This document shows positions 18,064-26,319 of a DNA stretch of 64,000 bases, piece by piece; the stretch's first letter is position 1; each line of letters opens with the position of its first letter. Source of the stretch: [Eubacterium] saphenum. Its GTDB lineage: Bacteria > Bacillota > Clostridia > Lachnospirales > Anaerotignaceae. Where the stretch lies: assembly GCA_004557645.1 (NCBI GenBank), contig SFGI01000003.1:25858-89857 (forward strand), written 5' to 3'. Both the position numbers and the translations under genes were made by a program. Below the pieces are notes generated by a model, which saw only the letters and a program-made list of their open reading frames with translations, was not told where the DNA came from and ran no database searches.

Positions 18064-18903
18064 ATGCGTTTTACAAAAATGCAGGGCTGCGGCAATGATT
18101 ATATCTACATAAATTGTTTTGAAGAAAAGGTGGAAAACCCTGAAAAGCTGGCTATCGCTATGAGCGAACGTCATTTTGGCGTAGGTTCCGATGGTCTTGT
18201 GCTGATTATGCCCTCCGAAGTGGGCGATTTCCGCATGAGAATGTTCAATCTGGATGGCTCTGAAGGGGAAATGTGCGGCAATGCGGTGCGCTGCATCGGC
18301 AAATATGTTTACGAAAGAGGCTTGACTGACAAAACCTTGGTGGCACTGGAAACAAAGGGCGGCATGAAATATCTGGACCTTCATGTAAAGGACGGCATTG
18401 TGGAAAGCATCACCGTGGATATGGGCGAACCCATTTTTGAAGCGGCACAGATTCCTGTGGTAAGCGAAAAGCATCCTGTAATTGGGGAAACAGCGGAAAT
18501 TCTGGATAAGGAATTTGCATTTACCTGTGTTTCCATGGGCAATCCCCATGCGGTCACCTTTGTGGAAAACGTGAAGGACTATCCCATCGAAGCCTATGGC
18601 AAGGTGGCAGAATCACACCAGATGTTCCCCAATAAGGTCAATGTGGAATTTGTAGAGGTTGTGGACGACAGTCATGTAAAAATGCGTGTTTGGGAACGGG
18701 GCAGCGGCGAAACATGGGCTTGCGGCACCGGTGCCAGTGCCACAGCGGTTGCCTGCTTCCTGAATGGAAAAACAGGCAGAACCGTAGATGTAGAGCTGAT
18801 CGGCGGCACCCTGACCATCGAATGGAGAGAAGCGGACAATCATGTTTACATGACAGGCCCTGCGGCATTCTCCTTCGACGGCGTATGGCTGCGGGAGGTA
18901 TAA
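18064..18903 (+). CDS. dapF: Diaminopimelate epimerase
   Basis: Converts LL- to meso-diaminopimelate for lysine and peptidoglycan. 279 residues from ATG 18064, eight bases after AAGGGGAG at 18048-18055; the in-frame GTG at 18055 overlaps that site and was rejected. It begins MRFTKMQGCGNDYIYIN. The two catalytic cysteines sit in MCGNAVRCIG and WACGTGASATA, and the MGNPHAV segment is present. hflX starts one base after its stop, with the ribosome site inside dapF, so the pair is co-translated. Confidence 0.96.
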   Translation: MRFTKMQGCGNDYIYINCFEEKVENPEKLAIAMSERHFGVGSDGLVLIMPSEVGDFRMRMFNLDGSEGEMCGNAVRCIGKYVYERGLTDKTLVALETKGGMKYLDLHVKDGIVESITVDMGEPIFEAAQIPVVSEKHPVIGETAEILDKEFAFTCVSMGNPHAVTFVENVKDYPIEAYGKVAESHQMFPNKVNVEFVEVVDDSHVKMRVWERGSGETWACGTGASATAVACFLNGKTGRTVDVELIGGTLTIEWREADNHVYMTGPAAFSFDGVWLREV

Positions 18904-18904
18904 A

Positions 18905-20188
18905 ATGGCAAAAGAATTACACGAATTGAATGAATTGGAGGAACGTGTCATCCTGGTTGCTGTGGAAATGGACGAAAGAAGCAGCCGTTCCGCCATGGAT
19001 ACGGATGCCTGTCTGGATGAACTGGAAGAACTGGTAAAAACAGCAGGGGCAACAGCGGTGGCTCGTTCTGTGCAGAAAAGAGAGCGGGTGCATCCCGGTC
19101 ATTATCTGGGCACAGGGAAGATCGAGGAATTGAAATCGATGGTACAGGCCTATGATGCCACAGGCATCGTCTGCGATGATGAACTTTCTCCTGCCCAGCT
19201 GAAAAATCTGGAGCAGATGCTGGGCACAAAGGTCATGGACAGAACCATCGTCATTCTGGATATCTTTGCGGCAAGGGCATTGTCCGGCGAAGGGAAGATT
19301 CAGGTGGAACTGGCACAGCTGAAATACAGACTTTCCCGTCTGACGGGGATGGGTGCATCCATGTCCCGTCTGGGGGGCGGTATCGGTACCAGAGGCCCCG
19401 GGGAAAAGAAACTGGAAACAGATAGACGGTATATCAAGGAGCGCATTGCGGAGCTGAACAGAGAAGCCCAGGATATCCGTACCCATCGGGAACTGCTGAG
19501 AGTCCAGAGAAGCAAAAAGGGTACACCCGTCATTTCTCTGGTGGGCTATACCAACGCAGGGAAATCAACCATCCTGAACTATCTTTCCGATGCAGAGGTT
19601 CTGGCGGAAGATAAACTTTTCGCTACTTTGGATACCACCACCAGAAAGGTGGAGCTGCCCGGCGGTTCTGAGGTTTTCCTGACAGATACCGTAGGTTTCA
19701 TCCAGAAGCTGCCCCACCATCTGGTGCAGGCTTTCCGTGCTACATTGGAAGAACTGCAGTATGCGGATATCCTGCTGCATGTGGTGGATGCTTCCAATCC
19801 AAACAGAGCGGAACACATGAAGGTAGTCTACCAGACCTTGAAGGATCTGGGCTGCGAAGATACCCCTGTTATCACGGTATTCAATAAAATGGATAACGAA
19901 GTGGAACTGCCCCTGCCCATGGATACCATGGCGAGGGATATCGTGCAGGTTTCCGCTGCCAAGGGTGAAGGTATGGATACCTTGCTGGAACGGGTGGAAA
20001 AACTGCTGCAGAGCTTCCGCAAATCCATGACAGCCTTGGTGCCTTATACAGAAGGCGGCCTCATCGGCTGGGTGCATGGCAGATGTGAGATCATTCGGGA
20101 AGAACATACCGGCGATGGTGTATTGCTGGAGGTTTATGTGGATGAAGAATCTGCCAACAGACTGGCGAAATACAAAGTAATGGAATAA
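18905..20188 (+). CDS. hflX: Ribosome-associated GTPase HflX
   Basis: GTPase that binds the 50S subunit and rescues stalled or hibernating ribosomes. It has 427 residues. The N-terminal HflX domain includes HPGHYLGTGKIEEL and CDDELSPAQLKNLE. The glycine-rich linker GGIGTRGPGEKKLETDRR precedes the G domain, with G1 GYTNAGKST, G3 DTVGFI and G4 NKMD. The C-terminal part has a short domain ending in RLAKYKVME. It is the last gene before a strong terminator. Confidence 0.96.
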   Translation: MAKELHELNELEERVILVAVEMDERSSRSAMDTDACLDELEELVKTAGATAVARSVQKRERVHPGHYLGTGKIEELKSMVQAYDATGIVCDDELSPAQLKNLEQMLGTKVMDRTIVILDIFAARALSGEGKIQVELAQLKYRLSRLTGMGASMSRLGGGIGTRGPGEKKLETDRRYIKERIAELNREAQDIRTHRELLRVQRSKKGTPVISLVGYTNAGKSTILNYLSDAEVLAEDKLFATLDTTTRKVELPGGSEVFLTDTVGFIQKLPHHLVQAFRATLEELQYADILLHVVDASNPNRAEHMKVVYQTLKDLGCEDTPVITVFNKMDNEVELPLPMDTMARDIVQVSAAKGEGMDTLLERVEKLLQSFRKSMTALVPYTEGGLIGWVHGRCEIIREEHTGDGVLLEVYVDEESANRLAKYKVME

Positions 20189-20197
20189 GTTGAAATC

Positions 20198-20229
20198 AGC
20201 CTTAGGTCTTACGACTTAAGGCTTTTTTA
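20198..20229 (+). terminator. Intrinsic terminator after hflX
   Basis: Hairpin AGCCTTAGGTC-ttac-GACTTAAGGCT followed by six T residues. Confidence 0.9.
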
Positions 20230-20271
20230 TTTGCTGGAAATACTTTAAGAAAATCGTAAGGAATTCCCCCT

Positions 20272-20299
20272 TTGTTTTGTAATAACTATATGCTACTAT
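20272..20299 (+). promoter_or_regulatory. Candidate promoter of the MacB-like ABC operon
   Basis: TTGTTT at 20272-20277, 16-base spacer, TACTAT at 20294-20299. It stands between the hflX terminator and the ABC ATPase start. Confidence 0.45.
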
Positions 20300-20359
20300 G
20301 AAATTGGATTAAAATTCCATGAAAAAGATGGGAAATTATGTGTATAAGGGGGTGTGCCT

Positions 20360-21079
20360 GTGGAAGAAAATATCATTCGCATCAGGGACGTAAAGAAAAT
20401 ATATCAGATGGGCAGTGAATCTATCCGTGCCATCGATGGAGTTTCTTTGAATATCCGACAGGGAGAGGTCTGCTGTTTGTTTGGGAAATCCGGTTCAGGA
20501 AAATCGACGTTGCTGAACCTGATCGCAGGATTGGAAAAGCCTACGGAAGGGAAGATCCTTTTCCATAAAAAGCATATCGAGCGGATGGATGAAGACCAGC
20601 TAGCGAATTTCAGAAGACAGTATGTGGGCTTTGTATTCCAGTCCTATAATCTGCTGCCGACCCTGACAGCCTTGGAAAATGTGACCCTTCCCTTGATCTT
20701 CAAGGGGGTCCCTGTGAAGGAGCGAAACGAGCGGGCTATGGAAATGCTGAAGGCAGTCGGTCTGGAGGAAAGAGCAAAGCATAAGCCCTTTGAGATGAGC
20801 GGCGGACAGCAGCAGAGGGTCAGCATCGCCAGGGCTTTTGTGAATGAGCCTCCTGTGGTCTTTGCCGATGAGCCTACGGGCAATCTGGATACAAAGACCA
20901 CCTATGAAATGATGGATCTGATCACAGGCATGGCAAAGAAAAACAATCAGACCCTTGTCATTGTCACCCACGATCTGGAATTGGCGGAATATGCCGATCG
21001 CATTGTAGTACTGCAGGATGGCAAAATAGAAAAGATTCAAAAAAAATTACGGGGCAAAGGAGAGAGTGTGTATGAGTAA
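20360..21079 (+). CDS. MacB/LolD-type ABC transporter ATP-binding protein
   Basis: ATPase of 239 residues. Walker A GKSGSGKST (about 38-46), signature [14 protein letters not shown], Walker B VVFADEPTGNLD, and H-loop VTHDLELAEYAD place it in the LolD/MacB group that drives mechanotransmission rather than classic transport. I prefer GTG 20360, seven bases after AAGGGGG at 20346-20352, to GTG 20354. It overlaps the next gene by eight bases. Operon with the CARDB protein and FtsX-type permease. Confidence 0.93.
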   Translation: MEENIIRIRDVKKIYQMGSESIRAIDGVSLNIRQGEVCCLFGKSGSGKSTLLNLIAGLEKPTEGKILFHKKHIERMDEDQLANFRRQYVGFVFQSYNLLPTLTALENVTLPLIFKGVPVKERNERAMEMLKAVGLEERAKHKPFEMSGGQQQRVSIARAFVNEPPVVFADEPTGNLDTKTTYEMMDLITGMAKKNNQTLVIVTHDLELAEYADRIVVLQDGKIEKIQKKLRGKGESVYE

Positions 21080-23210
21080 AAAATGGTTGCAGCGATTATT
21101 TGCGGTAGGGATGGCACTATCCTTGCTGGCAGGGCAGTGCGTGACGGGCTTTGCCGATGAGGGCGATCCCAGTATCGTTGTCAGCGGTGACAATGTGTTT
21201 GAGGTTGAAGCGGGCAAGAGCAGCAAGATCAGCCTGCAGATCAAAAATAAAGGCGCAGGCACGGCAGAAAATGTCCATATCCAGGCAAAAAGTGCTGCCG
21301 GTATCACGCCTTATCGTATCAGCGTACAGGGCGGCGGCGATTTGGGCGATATCGGCTCCAATGGGTATAAAAACGCGGTATTGAACGTGACGCTGAACGG
21401 TACCGTAGAGGAACCCAGCTATGCCGTTGCATTGGATTATACATATCAGGGCAGCAGCGGCAGCAGCTACAGCGGCAGCAATACCATTTATCTGAAGATC
21501 AAAGGCTATAACCTAGAGCCGGGCTTTTCTCTGGACAGCATGAAAATGAGCCCCGAAAACCTTTCTCCTGGGGCGAGCGCAAACCTCAGCGGCAAGGTAG
21601 TCAATAACGGCGGACAGGCTATGTATCAGGTGGAGCTTTCTCTGGACAACCTGACCACGGAAGGCATCAGCCTGACAGGTGGCTTCAGCAGCAAAATGAT
21701 CTCCAAGATCCCTGTAGGCGGCAGCACAGCCTTTTCCTTCCCTTTGGTAGCCAGTGCAGATATGGCGGCAGGAAATTATCCTGTTGCCATCAAGCTGAAA
21801 TATCAGGATGAATTCGGCAAAGAATACGAAAAAACACAGCAGTATTACATCAATGTAGGCGGCGTAGCCGGCAGAAAAGCAGACCTGGAGATTCGCAATA
21901 TGCGTGAGCCCGGCGGGGTTTATGGCGTGAATCAGAATTTTACGGTTTCCTTTGATTTGTATAATAAAGGTGCGGTAGCGGCGAAGCAGATCGTCATTAC
22001 TGCAGAGCCTGTGGACAGCTCTGCAGTTGTTCCCAAATCTGCCAGCATGAAAACCATCAATGAACTGGCACCGGGGGCAAGCACCCACCAGACCTTCACC
22101 TTTGCGGGAACGGCGGCTTCCACTTCTCAGAATTATGCCATCCAGTTTACGGTGGAATACACCTCCGGCGGCACAGCCACCACCACCTTCAAGCAGTTTG
22201 CGGGGGTCAATGTGAGCAATCCCGATAAGGATGAAAACGAAAACACAAGCAAACCGAAGATCATCGTCAGCAATTATGTATGTGATCCTCTGATCGTCAT
22301 GGCAGGGGAAGAATTCGACCTGAAACTGACGTTGATGAATACCCATAAGGATAAAGCAGTCAAAAACATCAAAATGTTCCTGACTTTGGCGGAGGAAACT
22401 TCCTCTGAAACAGAAAAATCCGGCAATATCTTTACACCGGTCAACAGCAGCAATACCTTCTATTTCGATTCCATCCGCCCCAAGGGAACGGTGGATAAAT
22501 CCCTGCGGCTGTATGTAGTGCCCGATGCACAGCCCAAGACCTATACCCTGACAGTCAACTTTGAATATGAGGACAGCAAGGGAACGGAATATACGGCAAC
22601 AGAGCTTTTGGGCATCAATGTGAAACAGATGACAGAGCTGCAGATCGACGAATTTTCTGTACCGGAAACAGTGGAACAGGGGATGCCTGTAACGGTGGCC
22701 TTCAGCTATTACAACACCGGAAAGGTGACTCTGAGCAATCTGATGATCAAGGTGGAAGGCGATGTGGACTGCCCCAATAAGAATACCTATATTGGTAACA
22801 TGGAATCCGGCTACAGTGATTATTTTGAAACCACTTTCACGCCCAACACCGTGGGCCAAGTTCCTGTTAGTATTGTGATTTCCTACGAAGACCCCAGTGG
22901 GGAGACCATTGAGGAGCGCAGGGACCTGGTGTTGAATGTAACAGAGCCCATAATGCCGGAGGATATGGAGGGAATGGAGGAAAATCCTCCTATGGAAATG
23001 AAGAACGTGGCAGCAGCCATCGGTCTTGTGATCCTGTTGGCAGGGGCATTGGCAGTATTTGTGAAAAAACAGAAGGAACCTCCCAAAAGCACAGCGGAAA
23101 GCGTGAGCGATGTGGAGGAACTGGAAGAAGAGGATGATCTGAATGATAATTTCGAAGAAGAGATCACAGAAATCATTCAGGAGGACGATAAAGAGGGGAT
23201 GCCCTTATGA
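21072..23210 (+). CDS. Secreted, membrane-anchored CARDB-type repeat protein of an ABC system
   Basis: A 712-residue surface protein. A signal peptide (MSKKWLQRLFAVGMALSLLAG...) precedes several Ig-like CARDB/COG1361-type beta domains of roughly 100-120 residues. Their strands are marked by repeats such as VVSGDNVFEVEAGKSSKISL, PGASANLSGKVVNNGGQAMY and IVSNYVCDPLIVMAGEEFDL. A single C-terminal helix (about 636-656, AAAIGLVILLAGALAVFV) is followed by an acidic tail (EEEDDLNDNFEEEITEI). The start ATG 21072 follows AAAGGAG at 9 bases. It lies between the ATPase and permease, so it probably forms their extracellular arm. Cargo unknown. Confidence 0.85.
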   Translation: MSKKWLQRLFAVGMALSLLAGQCVTGFADEGDPSIVVSGDNVFEVEAGKSSKISLQIKNKGAGTAENVHIQAKSAAGITPYRISVQGGGDLGDIGSNGYKNAVLNVTLNGTVEEPSYAVALDYTYQGSSGSSYSGSNTIYLKIKGYNLEPGFSLDSMKMSPENLSPGASANLSGKVVNNGGQAMYQVELSLDNLTTEGISLTGGFSSKMISKIPVGGSTAFSFPLVASADMAAGNYPVAIKLKYQDEFGKEYEKTQQYYINVGGVAGRKADLEIRNMREPGGVYGVNQNFTVSFDLYNKGAVAAKQIVITAEPVDSSAVVPKSASMKTINELAPGASTHQTFTFAGTAASTSQNYAIQFTVEYTSGGTATTTFKQFAGVNVSNPDKDENENTSKPKIIVSNYVCDPLIVMAGEEFDLKLTLMNTHKDKAVKNIKMFLTLAEETSSETEKSGNIFTPVNSSNTFYFDSIRPKGTVDKSLRLYVVPDAQPKTYTLTVNFEYEDSKGTEYTATELLGINVKQMTELQIDEFSVPETVEQGMPVTVAFSYYNTGKVTLSNLMIKVEGDVDCPNKNTYIGNMESGYSDYFETTFTPNTVGQVPVSIVISYEDPSGETIEERRDLVLNVTEPIMPEDMEGMEENPPMEMKNVAAAIGLVILLAGALAVFVKKQKEPPKSTAESVSDVEELEEEDDLNDNFEEEITEIIQEDDKEGMPL

Positions 23211-24520
23211 ACACGAGAGATATGATCGATATGGCTCTGCGGAACCTTTTGAAGCGAAAGGTGCGTACCGTTCTGACGATCCTTGGGGTTGTGATCGGCA
23301 CGGCGTCCATCGTTGTCATGGTTTCCATCGGCATCGGCATGAATAAAGGTTTTGCCCAACAGTTGGAAAACTGGGGCAGCCTGCAGGTCATCAACGTATA
23401 CCCCAGCGGCGGTATGGTGTATGATGAGGAATCGGATTCCATGAAGCAGGAGAAAAAGCAGGACGAGCTGAACGCCAAGGCGGTGGAAGCCTTTCGCCAG
23501 ATGGAGCATGTGGAAGCGGTTTCCCCTGTGATAGAGGAATATATGTATCTGACGGCAGGAAAATATGTTGCCGATGCCAGTATTATGGGCATTGAACCCG
23601 GCGCAATGGAAGCTTTGGGCTATAAAGTGGAAGAAGGGCGCGCTCTGTCGGCGGAGGACAGCAAAGCCATCGTTGTGGGGGGCGGCGTAGAGTTTTACGA
23701 TCCAAAGATGAGCTGGGAAATGCGGTATACCTCGGAACCGCCTGCGGTGGATGTATTGAATGAAAAGATCAGTATCACCTATGACTGGAATTATGGCACA
23801 CGCAATGCGGACAAGAGCATCAAGCCTGTGAAGGTGGATGCTGTGGGCAAGCTTTCTGCGGAAGGCAGCGACAGCTGGCGTGTCATCATGCCCATCAAGG
23901 AATTGGAAAAGCTGCAGAAAGCCAGACAGGAATGGGAGCAAAAAAAATACGGTTCCAACAATTCCTCCAACCGCAATCAGTCTAAGGAATATCAGCAGGT
24001 TTTGGTAAAGGTGGATGAGATGGATCATGTCCAGTCGGTGCAGCAACAGATCAAAGATATGGGGTTCCGTGCCTCCAGTCTGACAGATGAACTGGAAGCC
24101 ATGAAAGAGACCACCAAAATGCTGCGGCTGGTGCTGGGGGCCATTGGTGCAGTCTCTATGGTGGTGGCAGCCATCAGTATCACCAATACCATGGTCATGG
24201 CTATTTATGAGCGAACGAAGGAAATCGGCATCATGAAGGTCATCGGTGCATCCTTGAAGGATATCAAAGGTTTGTTCCTGACAGAAGCAGCCTTCATCGG
24301 GTTTTCTGGCGGTGTCATCGGGATCGTGGTGAGCTTTGGCATCTCGTTTATCGTGAATGTCGTGGCAGCCCGGCAGGGCAGCACCATGCAGTCCTCCATC
24401 CCTCTTTGGCTGGCTTTGGGGGGCGTGGCCTTTGCCACGGGCGTTGGCATCCTTTCGGGCTATCTGCCTGCAAAACGGGCCATGAAGCTGAGTGCATTGA
24501 CAGCCATCAAAACCGAATAA
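23207..24520 (+). CDS. MacB/FtsX-type ABC transporter permease
   Basis: A 437-residue permease with the MacB-PCD and FtsX domains. The first helix follows ALRNLLKRKVRTVLTILGVVIGTASIVVM (about 8-36). A large extracellular region of about 220 residues comes next, then three C-terminal helices starting near residue 300 (MLRLVLGAIGAVSMVVAAISI). The TYERTKEIGIMKVIGAS-type motif is present as IYERTKEIGIMKVIGAS. It overlaps the CARDB gene by four bases, so the three genes form one coupled unit. Confidence 0.92.
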   Translation: MNTRDMIDMALRNLLKRKVRTVLTILGVVIGTASIVVMVSIGIGMNKGFAQQLENWGSLQVINVYPSGGMVYDEESDSMKQEKKQDELNAKAVEAFRQMEHVEAVSPVIEEYMYLTAGKYVADASIMGIEPGAMEALGYKVEEGRALSAEDSKAIVVGGGVEFYDPKMSWEMRYTSEPPAVDVLNEKISITYDWNYGTRNADKSIKPVKVDAVGKLSAEGSDSWRVIMPIKELEKLQKARQEWEQKKYGSNNSSNRNQSKEYQQVLVKVDEMDHVQSVQQQIKDMGFRASSLTDELEAMKETTKMLRLVLGAIGAVSMVVAAISITNTMVMAIYERTKEIGIMKVIGASLKDIKGLFLTEAAFIGFSGGVIGIVVSFGISFIVNVVAARQGSTMQSSIPLWLALGGVAFATGVGILSGYLPAKRAMKLSALTAIKTE

Positions 24521-24528
24521 AATCAAGC

Positions 24529-24565
24529 AAAGGCATTTCCCATTTTGAGAGTGCCTTTCTTTTTG
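24529..24565 (+). terminator. Intrinsic terminator after the ABC operon
   Basis: Stem AAAGGCA / TGCCTTT with a 16-base loop, followed by CTTTTTG. Confidence 0.65.
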
Positions 24566-24638
24566 AAAAATTTATATCATAGTTTCTTTTTTTCTGCAAA
24601 AACTAACGGCAATATGGCAAGCGGAAAGGAAGAAAAGT

Positions 24639-25307
24639 ATGCTCATTGAATTTGCCAGTGCGCCTGCGGCGGCGGGGCTGTTTTTTCTGTATATCAAGGA
24701 TAAATATGAAAAGGAACCGTGGAAAATGCTCTTTCTGGGTCTGTTGTTTGGGCTGTATACAGCGGCGGTGGTCTATGCCTTCGGCACTTGGCTGGAGGTG
24801 CGTTTTCCCCATGAAGAAACACCCTTTTATACGGCATTTTTTAGCTCGGCGGGAGTAGAGGAGCTGGTGAAATTTATCTTTCTATTTCTGCTCATCTGGG
24901 GAAACAAAAACTTCAACGAGCCTTTGGACGGCATTGTTTACGGTGTATTTGTATCCCTTGGCTTTGCTTGGGTGGAAAATATCATTTATGTGACCCATCC
25001 CGTTTTGGGGGGCTATGATACGGCACTGACCCGGGCCTTCCTTTCTGTGCCGGGGCATGGATTATTTGGGGTACAGATGGGTTATTATCTGGCCCAGGGA
25101 AAGTATCGGAATGAGAAAAAATATCTGCCCTTGGCGTTTTTCATGCCCTATCTGGCCCATGGGCTGTATAATTTTTTCCTGCTGGAAAAGGATTGGATCT
25201 GCTGGGTGCTTTTCGCGGCCCTGGAAGTCTGGCTTTGGGCATCGGGCATGGGAAAGATCAGGCAGCTGCAGATCTGCTCTCCCTTTCGCAAAAAAGACAT
25301 GGGATAG
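24639..25307 (+). CDS. PrsW-family intramembrane metalloprotease
   Basis: A 222-residue polytopic protein of the PrsW/CPBP-like glutamic intramembrane protease family. Conserved features are FSSAGVEELVKFIFLF (EE..K), DGIVYGVFVSLGFAWVENI (E..N), HGLFGVQMGYYLAQG and YLAHGLYNFF. In B. subtilis PrsW cleaves the anti-sigma factor RsiW; no sigma/anti-sigma pair is seen nearby here. Start ATG follows GGAAAGGAAGAAAAGT. Confidence 0.9.
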   Translation: MLIEFASAPAAAGLFFLYIKDKYEKEPWKMLFLGLLFGLYTAAVVYAFGTWLEVRFPHEETPFYTAFFSSAGVEELVKFIFLFLLIWGNKNFNEPLDGIVYGVFVSLGFAWVENIIYVTHPVLGGYDTALTRAFLSVPGHGLFGVQMGYYLAQGKYRNEKKYLPLAFFMPYLAHGLYNFFLLEKDWICWVLFAALEVWLWASGMGKIRQLQICSPFRKKDMG

Positions 25308-25343
25308 GTTCGGACCCGCCGGGAGAATCTTTTTGGAAATACC

Positions 25344-25372
25344 TTGAAAAAGAATGGAAAAAGCGATATACT
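25344..25372 (+). promoter_or_regulatory. Sigma-A promoter of the NUDIX gene
   Basis: TTGAAA at 25344-25349, 17-base spacer, TATACT at 25367-25372, close to consensus, 41 bases before the start codon. Confidence 0.8.
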
Positions 25373-25412
25373 ATAGACAGTGCGAAAAACTGAATAGGCG
25401 GGAGGAAAAACG

Positions 25413-25877
25413 ATGATAGAAGCAGTCAGCTGCGGCGGCGTCGTGATATACAAGTGGAAGATCCTTCTGCTGTATAAAAACCAGAATGGCAGATACATGG
25501 GCTGGGTCCTTCCAAAGGGCACAGTGGAAGAAGGCGAGACTTATCGGCAGACAGCTTTGCGGGAAGTAAAGGAAGAAAGCGGGGCCAACGGCGAGATCAT
25601 CAAATACGTCGGCAAGACCCAGTATACCTTCAAAGGCAGCGAGGATACCGTCAGCAAAACTGTGCATTGGTATCTGATGAGTGCCAATTCCTTCTACTGC
25701 AAACCCCAGAGTGAGGAATTCTTTGCCGATGCCGGCTTCTATAAATTCCATGAAGCTTACCATCTGCTCAAATTCAACGATGAACGCCAAATCTTGAAAA
25801 AAGCATACTATGAATATAGTGAAATGCGGAAAAACAAAGAGTTTTTGAGAAAGAAATTCGGTGAAAGCAAATCATAA
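25413..25877 (+). CDS. NUDIX hydrolase
   Basis: A 154-residue nucleotide pyrophosphatase-type enzyme. The Nudix box GX5EX7REUXEEXGU matches exactly: it starts GTVEEGETYRQTAL and ends REVKEESGA (about residues 34-56). The N-terminal AVSCGGVVIYKWKILLLYK strand and the later HWYLMSAN segment resemble the diadenosine polyphosphate hydrolase/MutT-like group. The substrate is unknown. A GGGAGGAAAAACG site supports the start. Confidence 0.92.
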   Translation: MIEAVSCGGVVIYKWKILLLYKNQNGRYMGWVLPKGTVEEGETYRQTALREVKEESGANGEIIKYVGKTQYTFKGSEDTVSKTVHWYLMSANSFYCKPQSEEFFADAGFYKFHEAYHLLKFNDERQILKKAYYEYSEMRKNKEFLRKKFGESKS

Positions 25878-25901
25878 AAAACCAAAAGGAGAGATGCGAT
25901 T

Positions 25902-26195
25902 ATGAAAAAATATTTTGAAGCAGCACCTAACTTTGATGGTCTGAAAGAAAGAATCATCGTTTTGAAAGACGGCGAGGACAAAAAGACTTTGTTTGCTGTG
26001 ATCGCTCTGGTAACAGCTGTATTGATTGCTGTCACAGTAGGCGTAGTTTACCTGCTGAAAACAAAAATGGATGACGAATATGAAGAAGAATGGGATTACG
26101 ACTGGGACGATCTGGACGACGAATTCTGTGAAGACGATGAATGCTGCTGCACAGATAAAGATGTTGACGATTCTGTAAAAGTAGAACAGGCTTGA
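25902..26195 (+). CDS. Small acidic single-pass membrane protein, unrecognised
   Basis: A 97-residue protein I do not recognise. Residues 1-27 are polar, a hydrophobic helix runs about 28-52 (TLFAVIALVTAVLIAVTVGVV), and the rest is extremely acidic with aromatic residues (EEEWDYDWDDLDDEFCEDDE) and a Cys cluster (ECCCTD). An AAAGGAGAGATGCGATT site supports it. It starts 24 bases after the NUDIX gene, probably in one transcript, and a terminator follows. The DUF-like layout (helix plus acidic tail) suggests a metal-binding or membrane-tethered regulatory tail, which is only inference. Confidence 0.75.
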   Translation: MKKYFEAAPNFDGLKERIIVLKDGEDKKTLFAVIALVTAVLIAVTVGVVYLLKTKMDDEYEEEWDYDWDDLDDEFCEDDECCCTDKDVDDSVKVEQA

Positions 26196-26215
26196 TCCTA
26201 ATGGAAAAGAAAAAT

Positions 26216-26255
26216 AAGAGGGTGGGGATTTTTCCCGCTACGCCCTCTTTTTTTA
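26216..26255 (+). terminator. Intrinsic terminator of the NUDIX unit
   Basis: Outer stem AAGAGGG / CCCTCTT with an inner GGGGA...TCCCG stem, followed by seven T residues. Confidence 0.8.
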
Positions 26256-26262
26256 TGTAAAC

Positions 26263-26294
26263 TGGGACAAAAAAGGAACTTGTGGGACGAATGA
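26263..26294 (+). promoter_or_regulatory. Candidate CggR operator upstream of cggR
   Basis: TGGGAC occurs at 26263-26268 and again at 26283-26288, a 20-base period. The B. subtilis CggR operator has CGGGAC half-sites repeated at exactly this period. The intervening TGTC halves of that operator are not conserved here. The site is about 30-55 bases before the cggR start, consistent with autoregulation. Confidence 0.55.
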
Positions 26295-26319
26295 TAGCCA
26301 AATAAGGTGTGTGATAAAC

